DNA of 64,000 nucleotides from Solea solea. Its lineage: Eukaryota; Chordata; Actinopteri; Pleuronectiformes; Soleidae. The stretch is taken from the NCBI RefSeq assembly GCF_958295425.1, contig NC_081150.1, positions 11,841,001 to 11,905,000 on the forward strand, given 5' to 3'. Position 1 is the first letter of the stretch; every line of letters begins with the position of its first letter. A model generated the notes under the pieces. The model was not told the origin of the DNA. It saw nothing but the letters and a program-made list of their open reading frames with translations, and made no database searches. Made by a program: the position numbers and the translations under genes. Below are positions 10,408 to 50,265 of the stretch, one piece after another.

Positions 10408-11833
10408 AAACATAGAAACAGCAAATCCATACAAGCGCAGGCAGGTAAGTAGTAACAGCACAGTACATTCATCAACTCAACGATACGTTTCATACGAACA
10501 ATAAGGCAAGTAGAAGAAAGAACGAACAAACGAACAGAAAAAAAAAATGGCAGACGCTTTCTTTGAAATGAGCTACAACAATCCTCTCTCAGGCCCGAAA
10601 AGGCAGTGATTATGCAGTGTTTGTTTCTTTTCTTCTTCTTTTTTTAAAACAACCGTTGCTGCTGAAGAATCGGACGAGGTAAGGCTTCTCGTTAGTTGGC
10701 AGGTACACAGTAAAGGGGCATCTGAGGAAAAAGCTGCCTTCGTTGGTGCTGAGAGATTTGTACCTTCTTTTTTTTTTACATTTATAATGTTTTTCCTCGG
10801 CGCACTGAATAATCATCTGGAACAATAAAACAGGTGGGAGATGTGGTGTACGACTACAGCATGTTGTCAGTGTCCATATGTGTGGAAAATCAGGAAAGAA
10901 TAAGATGAAAGCTCCTTTCTAAAAAAACAAAGGCTCAGAGTTTATCTTTGACTGCTTGATGTCAACATGAGCTTCTTCGAACCTGGACAGACGCGCTCAG
11001 TTTCTTGGCATATTACTTCCCTGGAGTAATGATTAGAAGTAAATTGACAGATATGCACATACGTTGCCGAAATCAGCGACAAACTTCCCCATCCTTCTTT
11101 TCCAACCGTACAACAATCATTCAGTGACCTTTCAGCACAATCGTATGCTTGTTCTTAGTGGTAATATCAGTCCTGACGGAGAAAAAAGAGAGAAAACTAA
11201 AGACAAACCAGCAAGTTTTCACACGGAGTGTTCATTTATGTAGTGGTCAGTATCGGCAACTACTGACCTATTAAAACTGCAAACGTTTCAGCAGGGAAGG
11301 GTAAATAAAAAGACGATAAAATGGCATTAAATCAATGCCATGGTCAGCCACCAGATGGCAAAACTATACTGGAGAACTATAAGATGCAACTTGCCTTCAT
11401 TTTTTTTTTTGTATATAGACATACATAAAAGAAACAAGTGGTTTTTAAAAAAAAACAAAGTTATTGTCATGTATTAACAATAGTAAACATGGGGGGATTT
11501 CATCACAGGAAATCCAGCTGAAACAAGGTCCCATCGTAGTGCAGAAAACAATAAGTGTGAAATAATCTCTCTTGGAACACTAGAAAAATGGACGAGGTTG
11601 ATGTGGAGACTGTCCTCCAGACACAAGCCACAACGAGACAAGAGATAATGACGAGATAAAAAAGCCAGAGAGAGGAAAAGTGAGCAACAATGATGTTTCT
11701 CTTCTTTCTGGAGGAGTAAGGACTGATGGCGAGGTGTGGACTGCAGGGTTCTTTTGTGGGGGGGCACCTGAACAATTCCGTCTTCTCCTGCCATTGCTGC
11801 TTCTTCTTTTTTTCCCCATCTCCCTGGCTGCCA

Positions 11834-38030
<26,197 letters not shown>

Positions 38031-41000
38031 CCTTCTGCTGCAACACCACTAACTGAAGGAGACAGGGACAGGTGACGGGGGGGGGATGGGAAGGAGAAGA
38101 AAACAAAACATTATTCATTTGTGTAAAAGGAAAAAGCACTTGTTTTACTTTTGCTCATAGCGATGGAAAGTATTACAACACAGGGAGGCCGAGAAAGTCA
38201 TTAGTACAGGAGAGGGAGCGTTGTCAGAACAAGACGTGTGTTGAAGAGTACAAAGGGCACAGAGAGAGGGGACACAGCATGAGGAGGAGGATTAAACTGA
38301 GTCCTGGAGAAACATTAAATGCAATGAAAATGCCGGGTACGAAATGTTGTGACATTGCTAACAGCCATGTGTTTCACTGACTTGGCACAGTCTTTTTCTT
38401 TTCATCATGCGTAGCCTGGCTAACATACCTCAGCACTTTGCCTGCCCACTCAGCCATGCTAATGGCCTGTTTCTGTTACCGTGCATGGCTTCTTACACCA
38501 ACTACTCTTACACTGACACCAATATAACTATGTCGGGCCACAACCACAGAGGCCCCAACAATCTAAAACCCGATATTAATATGAAAATTATACTCTTTTT
38601 TTTTTTTTTTTCATTTAATACAACTATGTGACACCTCATGTAGTCACAATTAGTCTTTCACAGCAGCCATTTTGTTACATTACACTAGTGAAAAGCACAG
38701 GTGCCAAGTAACAATGCCTATGTTCAGTTCCACTATTCAGGATAGTGTGAGAGCGAGCCAACACACACACACCCTGAAACTGAGAAAGCTAAATGGAACT
38801 CAGCCATCTTTCCTTTGATTATTTACACTAGTGCTTTTCCACTGGTGTATTGTCAAAATGACTCCTGTAAATAAGACTCATACACTTATCGAGTCAGCTG
38901 GGGCTGCGACAGTCATGGAATGAGAATGTAAATATGAAATCTTAGCATACACCAGGTGACCAAGTGGTGGACCAATCACCAGACAGACAAAGCCAGGCCA
39001 CAAGTGTGGAAAAACGTCATAAATGCCAGGAATGAAACTAAAAACGGTCAAGCAGACCATGACAGAAAGTGTCAAGCAGAAACCGACACATATAATAAAA
39101 AGGTGAGAACTAAAATGAGGATAATAAATCACCAATTACACCTTGGTTACAGTTCAAGGAAGCATGTGCAATGATGTGGAGATCAGCTGTTGTGATGGAC
39201 AAACCTCATTAAATCACTAATTACACTTTAATTGACATCTGATTTATTTATCATCCCACAGTATTATATAGTGAATTGAATATTAAGTACGATAACTGAC
39301 CATATCCATAGGGCAAATGAGGCTATTCTGAAAAGTGGTCCCGCGATGGATGTATGGAAGGGAGAGAGAAAGAGGGGAGAGTCGTCCATTTGGTGACTTA
39401 TCTAGGAGGCAACTCACATGAGGGCATCGGTTTCCAGAAAAGCAAAGAGCAGGCACCTCTTCCTGAGCAGCAGATAAAGTGGTTGGAATGAGGTGTGGGA
39501 GTGATGTTACTGTGACACAAACCCAAACACAGCACCAGGTCTCTGCCCTCTTCCAAAATAACATGACGCTCTCTACTCTTAAGAGGTTTTTTTCCTCCCA
39601 CACTCTCTTCTACACAACATGAGCAAACACTCTCCTTCACCTCCGGATTGTAAGGGGCTTTTGACCCATTTTCCTTTGGTCACAGTAGAGTAACTGACAC
39701 TCCTGAGGATGGAAGCAATTGATTGTTCACAAACTCTGCTTAGTTTTAAGTAGAAATGCAAAAATATTATATTAATATTAATTATATTAATATTAATTCA
39801 AGGAAATCCACTTTCTTATGGAGCATTGGTTTAATATGATGAATACTCTCCACAGGTAGCATGGCAACTGGGCTCTCACAATGATTTATTTCTCACTGTA
39901 TATCCTCCCTTTAAATAAAGGCAATGTATGTGTTTTACACTTCAGTTTTCATATGGATTAAATAAACAAGATAAGACATGCAAATTAGTGCGCTTTAAGG
40001 GAGTTGGTAGGTGAATTTACCATCACTGAATAGAGACAAACTCACCGTTTCCACTTTTCACATCTTTGTGTAAAGCCATGTCAGCCGGCTGATGCCAATC
40101 CATTCCTATCAATTCAACTAAACCTCAGGTAGGAAAGTAAACCACTGCATGAACTGTCAAACTTTCTCTTTGTATATCATAGTTTATGTTCTCAGTTTAC
40201 TTCATGTCAACAGTTAGTGTTCTTATGTTGTACATTCTGCAGCATATCTCTTGGGTACAAAGAAATAAGAGACGTTCATTGGAAAACAATCTAATCAGTC
40301 CATGATAGCTGTATACGTCTCTGCTATGGTTATACAATAGCTTATTTAACACAAAGCACAGATACTCAAACACACACACACACACACACACGGATGATGA
40401 CAAATGCATCTGCCTGACGGGCTCACATTGTTTTTGCATCCCTCCCCCTCCTGCGCTCATCTACCTCTCTTGCAAGGCCTCTCTCCTCCCTAATCTCCTC
40501 ATAAAGACATGCACCTCGTGGCTCATGTGAGTTATTTCTGAGGATGAAGGAGAATAGATTTGTTTAGACTGGGGAAGGAAAGAAAAAAACAATGGGAAAC
40601 TAAGCTTTCAGGGGGCAGAGGGAGAATGATGACTCAGGGAGAGAAATAACCACTTAAGCAAGTGTTGAGAGACAAAAATGTCACCTATTTAAAAGAAAAA
40701 CAACACCTTTCCTTTTATTTGACTTTTTGGGAAAAACAAATGATTCATGGACGATGGAGAAACACGGCCATAAAAGGGGGGGAAATGAAGACTTCATAAA
40801 AACCCAGCAGGAGATGAAAGAACATGATCATACACTCCAACCCTCAAAGCCCTATCCAATAAAAGCACATAGAAAAAGGTGCAGTGATGATATTGATTCT
40901 GCCAAACTGGGTTCCTCAAGGTGGTCTTTCAACTGTAAATATCGCTGACAGTTTCCTTTATTGGTCTCAAAAACTGATTCTGCCTTTCAGACAGTTCCTC

Positions 41001-43392
41001 CAATCATCTTGCAAAAACCCAGCGTCTGCGGCCCGCCCACTGCTCCACTGACTCCCAGAGAAGCCGAGCTTCTGTGGAATTTGTCTTTTTGCCACATTTG
41101 TCAAATAACCGTTGAGCTCAACGCAGTGAAACTAACCTATTCCGTGCCATCCCATAGAGAACATTTTAATCAGCAAATGCTATGGGCATACGAAAATCTC
41201 ATAAGACGATCCGTGATAAACAGCTGATTCTGAACGAACTTGTTCGAAGCGAGTTCTAGCGCACGTTTAGTATTAAAATGTAAACACAACACAGCAGTTG
41301 TCTGAGGGCAATCAACGCTGTTAGGATACTATAAGCAAGGCGATATGTTGCTATTTATTTCTCAGCTGTGTAGTGAGTGTAACTCATTAAAGCAAGGTTA
41401 GTTACATAATTACTGCATAATAAACATTAACTTGGATGACATCTCTTTCCTTTACATTACCATAGGCTTTTTTTTTTTAAAATCCTTCGACGTGTCTCAC
41501 TGTGATTAATGTCTGCAGCAGCAGCGTACATTCACAGCTTTGCTGATTAGAAGCAAGTTGACTCAAGACTGCTATCAGCAGGAGTGAAGATTTTCTCTGC
41601 ACACACAGGCAATCACATAATGCACACACACACACACCACTGAGGTTTCCACACCATATTATGACATGATGACATATGTTCTCATCTGTTTGTGTGTGAA
41701 ATGCATCATGCAGCATGTTAGTTCTGAAAGAGGGAGAGAAAGTAAAAACCAAAATCCTGAGTATGGATGTGTGAGTGCGACAAGGAGGAATAAATCTGAA
41801 CCAGCACCTTATTGCATGAACTCACGGGAAACTCTTGCACCTTTCTACCAGCAGCACAAACCACTTAATGACAAATGACTATATAATAGAGCCTTTTGTG
41901 CTAACTGAAGATAAGGAGGCTGTCAATGACTTTGAAGCTCAGACATTCACACACACACACACATTCAACAGTGATCTGAAAAACAATCCTACATGACAAA
42001 CACATTTAGGAAGCCACTCGTGCGGGATAGATGATTGTTAATGGACAGGTGTAGTGCGACATGGCAGTAAATGATAAATAAATATTCTCGATGATGTGCT
42101 GGGACTAATCTAAGTGTTGCTAGGGAACCTATTTACTGATAGCAAAAGCTTCAAAGTGACAGCCAATTACATATAAAAGAAATCCATTACACCTATGACT
42201 ATGATGATAGGGGTAAATTAGTGGCCTACTTACGCGAGATTAATAAAAGAAGTCATCTGGCAAGATGATACCCTTTGACTCAAGCCGTGTGTATTATCTT
42301 TAATGTGACCAGAGGGCATTTCCCATCATCTCTGAGGAAGAGCTTTAAAGTGATCACTCCTGAGACTCTTAGAACACAATTAAGAACCAGAAGCAACGTT
42401 TGGAGATAAAGGTTCAAACCAAATGAACCAAAACTTTAACGTAAAATTTATGCTGACAAGATAATCAGAGGTTAAAACTGTAGTGCAGTTACACAAACAG
42501 TCTTTTACTCTTTCTACACTTTTTGGCCGATGGGCGGTACCTTCACTTGGAGTTCCCTGACCTCTGTGGTCTCCAGCTGATAATTCACGGTGCTTTACTG
42601 GGCCAAAAGTGACTGCCAAGTGATTTCTCCCAAATTGATTTCTGACCACTCAGCACAATAGCTGCTCCAAGTAACAGTAAAACCCTTACTTACCCTTTTT
42701 ATTTCCCATTTTAACCCCATTCAGGAAATACTGTAAGGTTGTGACAGAGGCTTGCCACATCACAGCAGCCCGTACATGAATCACACGATCCGACGTGGCC
42801 AATGAAGTAAGTCACGTACCTGCTATTTCCCTTCCTTTCCTCCTTTTATTTTTCCATCCAGACTAGCTGGCCTCTTCCCTCTCTGCACACGCTTTACAAC
42901 AATCCCTCTACTTTTACGATCCATTCATCTAAGGCGGTGCTTCCCGCTGTCACCTGTCACCATGGCAGCAGCTGCAGTGGTGTCTCATTGGTCACTTCAT
43001 GAAATCCCAAGAGACGCAGAGGCACAGAGGGTGGAGAGGAAAAAAAAAAAGATGAACCGGTGAAGGGAGGAATGAATGAATGGGCTACCATCAGCGGTGT
43101 GTTAAAACAGTGATGGCATGTAATGAGTAATTGCGATACGAGGGAGTGAGAGGGGGAGACTGTGGACTCCTCCTCCGCCGAGCACAAAGCAGAGTAAGGG
43201 ATGGCACGTGCCAGTGCAGAGCAGAGCACGGGGCCTCCCACTGGTGTGGCTCATTGCACTTGGGACAATATGGAGGCTTTAATGAATTGACCCCTCAATA
43301 TGGAGGAGGTCAAGCACCTTTTATTTAGAGGGCTTAAAAGAGGGACACAACCCTCGACACAGCATTAGCTGGGAATGATATGCATGTGCACT

Positions 43393-43423
<31 letters not shown>

Positions 43424-45094
43424 AAGAATGATAGTTGGTATTTAGGAAAACAGGAAAAACACCAAACTGAACAACACCATTAAGCAATATAGATGGCCAG
43501 AAAGCACAAAAGACTGCCTGCAGTGATGCAATTCTTTTAGCTCCAGTTTGCCATCACACTCGCACATTCTGTGAAACTGGGAAAAAAAATAAACAAAATA
43601 GAAGGGGCAATAGAAAACACAACTAAAGCTATTATCCAGCAGCAAGGCAGCTGTTTGGAAGGGAAAATGAAATGGCTTCTGTTTTCAAATATTAAGTGAT
43701 GTAAAGTCATGGCCTGAAGCTTAGTCAAGCTGGTTTTCTCACCAAACCATTATGAAACACAATCCAATGCCTTTCAGATGGAAAATACACTTTATATTAA
43801 AAATATAAACCACATAATTAAACAATAATAACTAACCTGATCTGGGAGCACATATACCAACAATTAAAACACCCTATCCCACGATATTAAAGAATGGGAA
43901 ACAAATTCTTTATCCACCCCCTTAAACTGAGCTTAATGAGCTCTTCCTTGAGTTGTAACGCACTCCTCCATGTTTAAATGGTATTTTTTGTGAAATCCCA
44001 CTAATAGAAAGACATACAACATAAAAAACCCAACCTACTTGTTAGAGGTGGAGGATCTGTGAGAATGAATAAGTAGCAGAAAATTGATTTTCCTTTTTTT
44101 TTTATCATCACTGCTCCCTGGCTTTTGTAGTGAGATGTAATGTCAGCGTGTGCTTCAAAAACTGATTGTGCTGACTCCAAAGTCCAAAACTAAAGTTCAT
44201 GGATGTATAATGTCTCAAAAGAGCCCTTATAAATCATATAAAACAGCCATTATTTAACAGGAATTACTGCCTACGGCCAGAAACACTCTTTAGTACCTCT
44301 GAGTGCCTTTTAAAAAACGTCGAAATCAATGAAATCAAAAAAACGTGAACACAGACCTTAACTAATTGATATCCTGCAAACCACACGAGTCAACAGCACA
44401 ATTTCTTGTAAATACCATTATACTTACTACTCTTTAACAAACATCTTACGAGCAAACTATCAGCTGTAATGTAGCATTCTCTTTTCAAATTAAACCTTGT
44501 GTGGTTTGTCCAGTAAATCTGGGAACATGTGCATTACGATCAGTGAACTTGTCCTATACCGTTAAAACAGAAACACACACGTCTAATGTAGGAAGCTGGC
44601 AGAGCCACAGTAGCCAACGACTGAGGGAGCAGAGATCACACTGGCAAAGATACCAGCAGCTGGTTTAAATCAGTTGCGCAGAAATGCAGAGAAGGAAAAC
44701 CCTCGCTGCTCATTTTCCAAATACAACAAAGACAGAGGAGGGGGAAAAAAAAATGTACACTGTCATGATCAAGCAGAGCCTTTGACTTTGTAGAATACGA
44801 GAGAAAGAAATAGCATGTCCAGCTCATCTTCATTTTAATGAGGCTGCTATGATTTTTTCAAAATTACTATATGTTCTTTAATTTTCTCTCTCATTTGGCA
44901 CATAAGGCTAGAATTACGTCTGCGCCGCGTTTAAAACTGCTTGAATACTCAGACGCTTTTGTCACAACATCTGTAATTTGCTGTCTCACTATGGCTGTGA
45001 CTGAATGAGATGTATGCGAGTGTAGTATTTTAATTCGTCACAGACCTACCTCACATGCAACGGCATGAACTGATTTGCAGGCAGATGTCTCACG

Positions 45095-45456
45095 ATACAG
45101 TTGGAGCACGGCTTGGCACGGCACAGCCCGACTCTACACAGTGTGGGTCGTTTTTTTCCATTACCAAATATAGAGATTTTACAACTTTCCTTGTTAAATG
45201 TTGTAGATTAACACGTTTTCTGGGATTTAATGTTTTTTTTTTTACTGATCTACAGTTCGGTATTGTTTGGTTTGATTCCTGTGTCGGACATTGTGCTCAT
45301 GACTCTTCCAGTGGCCGGCAGTCTTGACGATGTCACATTTAGTATCAGCTTAGCTCACTTGGAACCTCACCAGAGCACGTACTGAAAAAGATACCAGGTA
45401 CTATCGCTAATGGAGAAGCCATGCCGTGCTACTACTGTATAGTGGAAAAGCACCCT
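45095..45456 (-). mobile_element. Degraded non-autonomous DNA transposon of a common fish family
   Basis: Read on the minus strand the element opens AGGGTGCTTTTCCACTATAC, then TAGCACGGCATGGC, CGATAGTACCTGGTATC, GAGGTTCCAAGTGAGC and GACTGCCGGCCACTGG. These phrases occur together in a very common teleost repeat. The far end (GGAGCACGGCTTGGCACGGC on plus) is inverted and worn, so the left boundary is approximate and no target duplication was found. Confidence 0.6.
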
Positions 45457-45880
45457 AAGATGGATGTTTTCCCTCCATTGGGAATTGCCGTTCACACCCT
45501 AACACTCCTGCTGGAGGTGGGTACAAAGAAGAGGAGTCGACATGTCTGCACAATAAGAAATCCCTGGTGCATATGTGCAGAATGAAATAAAATACATGAA
45601 AACACTGACCGTGTTCCATCCATCAAAGCTATATGCAAATTTTAAACCAATATATAAATAATCTGACAAGGCATTTGATTGTATGAGAATACAAAGAATA
45701 TCATGGTATTACATTTTAGAGATTACAGCTCTAACATGTCGCCTATTTTGGCCTTTTACACATGTGTACACACGCACAACCTGACGAGTCATTAAAAACA
45801 GCTTATACCTTTGGCACAGTGCGACAGAAGGTTTTAGTGATATTGATCCCCTGACTTTTTAGAGTGTGTACTGGCAAATG

Positions 45881-45961
45881 TATATATATGTTATTATATT
45901 ATATATATTATATTATATATTATATATATATTATATATATATATATATATTATATTATATA
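45881..45961. repeat. AT-rich tandem repeat (TATATTA/TATA)n
   Basis: About 80 bp of mixed TATA and TATTATAT units, followed by 'cacgata'-rich sequence that may be a transposon remnant (45962-46060). Confidence 0.85.
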
Positions 45962-47567
45962 AATACGATGCATGATACCAATAATATCACGATACAACGA
46001 CTCTGTCAATATAATCATTATATTGCAAGACAATCATATACCGATACATCACGATATCTGTCTAACTGAAGAAAACTAAACTTTCAGTGAAAGGTGAAAA
46101 GTGCAGGATTTCTCTCTTTATTCACAACATAGAGAACAAAGTGCATAAAGTCTATGTATTGAAAGTCTATGAATTTACCCAAACCATAACTGCAACATTG
46201 CATCATTGCCTGCGTGTTTTCCTACCAATTAAGATTCTGTACATACCCCTTTAGTGGTGTAGATGACACATTGGAGGCCCTCACCAGTAAGATGCTTTAA
46301 CATACACTCACACACACACACAGAAAGAGAGAGAGTGCTAAAAATACACCTGCAGCTCCAGCCAGCTGTCAGGTTGGGCCACACAGCTATGCTAACTAGG
46401 TTTCCCAGTGGGAGAGAACCTGCAGGAAACAGGTACAAAACAAAATTATTTCCTCAACTCAGTAACTGCATTTTGACTATAACGCATGTCCCACTGATAT
46501 TCTTCTTGACACATTCTTTTCAGCCTGCAGACCTGCCTTTTTGCTTTGGTTCCCCCACCTGAGCACAAACAGTGAAGCGAGGCAGTCATTTAGCACTGTG
46601 CCACACTGTCTGTCATGATGCAGCCAGCAGCAAAGTTAGCATCCCGGCACGCTGGCACAGAGATGTAACTCGGGTGGCACTCATCCACTGACTGGCTGTA
46701 AATATGATGCCCAGCAGATGTAAGCAAGTTTCAGGAGTTGCTTTGGACAAGTTAGAAAAAAACAGGGTTCTGTGGAACGAGCTGCTAAAAAGGCAAATCC
46801 TAATCCATGGGTGTTACTGAGCAGTAATATTCTTCCAACTTAATCGTTATGTATTAAAGCTATCGACACATTTATCCATGGGACGCACTGCTTTGTCTCC
46901 GTTCCTTCCTACGCCGCTCTGCAGACGACATCAAAGACGTCAAACCATTCATCAGATATTTTCAGCGTGTGAACAGAAATAACTGTGACTCATCATTGGA
47001 GTTCTGTCAGTCAACGTTCAGACCCCTGTTCAATGTGGAGCCTTGCACTGCACTGAAAGAGCGGTTTGGACGCAGCTGTGCGCAAATTAATTTATTACAA
47101 AGGGACAACATTTTTTTTGACCTTAATTAAGCAGAAAATGTTTGATTCCACTATACGCGAGTAAATATTCATGGTCTGTGAATGCCTCCAGTCTCTCATG
47201 AACAAACAGACTTAAAGAAGTTTATCTGCTGAGCACACAAAAACCCATTGGTATGAATAATGAAAGCCTGCTGCTCAATAATAAATGTCTGCATGCTCGC
47301 ACTGTGCAGCTGCACTTGTTTGGCCTGTGAGCAAAATTTCATTGTGCCTAACTCCCTTTCTGTTCGTACAGACGTGAAGGACATGTACACAAACTAACCA
47401 CCGCAGCAAACACCCCGGTCAGCTCAAACTGAAAATCACTAAAAGCAGTGAATACTCAGCACTGGAGAGCTACAGCCAGACAGAAAAGACATGCACCTAA
47501 ATGAAGTAGACACGCCTGCCAAATGAAATGTGAGCCGTTTCATTCATCGTGTCCCCTCATTTGTTAG

Positions 47568-47876
47568 TCAATAGATATTTGAAGGGTGTCCATGAACACA
47601 CGATACTTTGTCATCGAAGACAGACTCATTATCTCGAGCATGGGCGATCCTAAAAGCCTGTTCCCACTGGTCAAAGAACATGTTTAAACCCGGGTTTTTG
47701 ACCAGCGACCACGCAGGTGGCTTTTTATCCGCTCCAACTCTGAAGATCCAGGTGAACATGCAAATGGTTTTCTTCATCTGCTTTATTTTTGGAAACTCCC
47801 GCGCCATTTCCACCACACATTCATTTTCCCGGTCATCAGTGTAGCCTTTATAGCCGTGAGTTTTGGTGACAAATCT
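47568..47876 (-). other. Unidentified protein-like open frame in wasf1 intron 1
   Basis: A minus-strand frame of about 102 codons is open between TGA at 47877-47879 and TGA at 47568-47570. Its composition is balanced and globular: THGYKGYTDDRENECVVEMA, REFPKIKQMKKTICMFTWIF, VGADKKPPAWSLVKNPG, FFDQWEQAFRIAHARDNES. This differs from the low-complexity frames around it. I do not recognise the family. Possible explanations are one exon of an unknown gene, a retrocopy or transposon-ORF fragment, or chance. A donor-like AAA|GTATCG follows DNESVFDDK. Confidence 0.3.
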
Positions 47877-48245
47877 TCAACTTGAACTGAAAATGTTTAA
47901 TTTAAGAGACATAGACGGGAAGAAGGAGATACAGTACGTCCACGTACTCTGTTGAACACATTTCCCCCCCCCACTTCGAGACAACAATTAGAACCTTCAA
48001 GACATTAAAGGGGAAAAGAACAGAAGAGAGGGGGACTGGGCATTCATGCATAGTTTAAAAAAGAAGAAAAAGCAGTGAAGGAGGTATTAGTGGAGAGAGA
48101 GAGAGAGCGCAATCATCTTTCCTCAGTGAGATCAATGTCCACACCAGGGGCTCTGTGTCTGAGGGCAGACAGTCGGGACAATGAATGACTGAGAGAGTAT
48201 TTCTGGTGGGCAAAAACTGTTTATACATCATTGATACAGCTTCTT

Positions 48246-48272
48246 TTTTTCTTCTTCTTCTTCTTCTTCTTC
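48246..48272. repeat. (TTC)n microsatellite
   Basis: TTC/CTT repeat of about eight units in wasf1 intron 1. Confidence 0.9.
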
Positions 48273-50064
48273 ACAATACTTCATTGTGACGCACTGATTC
48301 ACATTCATCTGATGCAGTAAATGTCCCAGAGGAGAACGTGTAAAAAGGAATTACACTCACAGACTATAAAGAGACATGAATCACGCGATGTGGCCCCCTG
48401 TCTCTTCACATCACAAGTGCTCTTTAAGCACTCACCTTTGCAATTGCGTCACTTTAGCATGCCTCGCGCTCTTTTTTGCTGTTCGCCTATCAATGTCCCT
48501 CTGATCTCCGTCTCAGAGTATGTCTTAATAAGGAAATCAAAAGGCAAGTTGAGGCGATAAAGCTTTGAGGCAAAATGGATTTCCGTTTCTCACATACCGC
48601 CGCGTCTTGCGCAGATGGAAATGTGTAAACACGTGCAGAAAAAAAGAGCTGTTAATTCTCCCACTTCTGAGAGTTCTGAACACAGCCTGGCCACTCTTAG
48701 CAGACAAAAAAAAATTAATGAATTAATGAATTAAAAGTTAGTTCAACTGAAATTGTACTAAATTGGAGCAACACACCCAGATAATGTGATTTGGTAGTCG
48801 CATTACTATTGCATGTACAGTATGTCTCCAGAGCCAGACTCGATCTGGGCCCCAAAATAATATACAAAGCTGGTACATAGAAGATAAGACAACAACAAAA
48901 CAACAAAAAGTGGTGAAATTCAGACGGGGACATTTTACTGACTAGAACGATTTAATGCACTGTGTCAGCTTGAAGACTTGCATATTTTAAAGTTAATGGA
49001 TGGTAACAGGGCTCAGAATGATGCTGGACATGCTAATTATTAACCACAACCCCGAGATCAACCATCTAGCAAGCTGAAAAAGGACATACTGTGTAACAGA
49101 AGTGGACACACTTCAATCAGGGACAACGGAGACAGGAGTCCAGTTGCACAGCGTAGATGGACCACAACTGTAGTTTGACTTAACTGCATGGAAATATACA
49201 CAATGAGGCTACAAGTAACGTTGTTTTTACTGCGCACACTGGCTCTTCTCTTACACACTGTACCCTGCCTTCATCTGAACCATATCCACATAACTGTTAG
49301 CAGCAACAACAATTGCAAAAATGTCTGAAGACAAGACAGTAGATCATGTAAGAAAATTGCCAATGTCACAAATTACTTACAAATTACAATGACGCACAAA
49401 ATACAGCTGGCTATCATGTCACTTACTTGCCTTACTGGACTTTTCCTAAAAAATGGAAAAAATCTCATCACGTAATGTCAAAAAACAAACAAGCGAATGG
49501 GTCAATTTACATCCCAACAACAGAAACAATGATCCATTCAAGACCCTTCAGTCAACTGAGTGGAACTGGGCAGCAGCTGAAGGGTGGATATGCGGGGAGG
49601 AAAGACAGGAGAGGAAGCGGGGAGGATTTGAGGGATAAATTGGAGCGATCACACGGTGCCAGGGCAGCTGTGCAAATCTTTTACAGGCTGTCTCTCGACT
49701 GTGTGTGAAATGCAGTTTGTGTCTGTGCGTGAGAGACAGAGCGCAGGGGACAAAGTGCTGGCAGAGCATGGGTGGTGAGGGTTAGTGAAGGTGCCCTTGC
49801 GCTGAGGAGGTCTGGGGTGATGCCAACGAAAACAGAGGAGCGATGCTGACCACTGTGGTGACACAAAGGTCCACTTTGATCCAAGACTTTTCTGATTCAA
49901 CTAAATGAAGTGAGCTAGAACGCTTCTTTTTTTTTTTCTTTTTAAACTGCTTATTTGAACGTGTCAGACAAACTACACATTTTACATTTCCTCAGAAACA
50001 GCTTTGGCCACGTAGGGGAAAAATAACAACCAAAAAAGAAATAAGTGTAAACGAAAAGAGAAAT

Positions 50065-50265
50065 CCATCCATTATCAACGACCTATCGCAAATTGCAGAG
50101 GGAACTGGAACTAATCCCAGCTGCCACTGGACAATTGGACCCTGGACAGGTCAACGCTGTCCATCGCAGGGTCAGCATACAGTAACAAACAATCATTCAT
50201 GCTCACATTCACACCGACAGGCAATTTTAGAATCCCCAGTCTGTACACTCCACACTAAAAAGGCC
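50065..50265. repeat. Retroposon-like teleost interspersed repeat
   Basis: Contains TCCATCCATTATC, GGAACTAATCCCAGCTGCCA, ACCCTGGACAGGTCAACGCT, ATCGCAGGGTCAGCATACAG, CATTCATGCTCACATTCACA and GGCAATTTTAGAATCCCCAG in order. This is the order seen in a very abundant fish repeat (consensus 'ctatcccagctg ... ccctggacaggtcgcc ... cacattcacacc ... gggcaatttagag'). Several substitutions mark it as an old copy. Class (LINE 3' end versus SINE) not settled. Confidence 0.7.

Larger units (their letters stand above)
10240..11833 (-). other. wasf1: wasf1 3' UTR
   Basis: Noncoding sequence after the wasf1 stop on the minus strand. It contains long A/U runs and one dense G-run cluster (10374-10407). The candidate poly(A) signal (plus TTTATT, 10264-10269) sets the 3' limit; the cleavage site is inferred. 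Confidence 0.55.

Noticed and set aside
45862..46080. AT-rich region as replication origin or matrix attachment site
   Set aside because: Only simple TATA repeats are visible; nothing supports a specific function.
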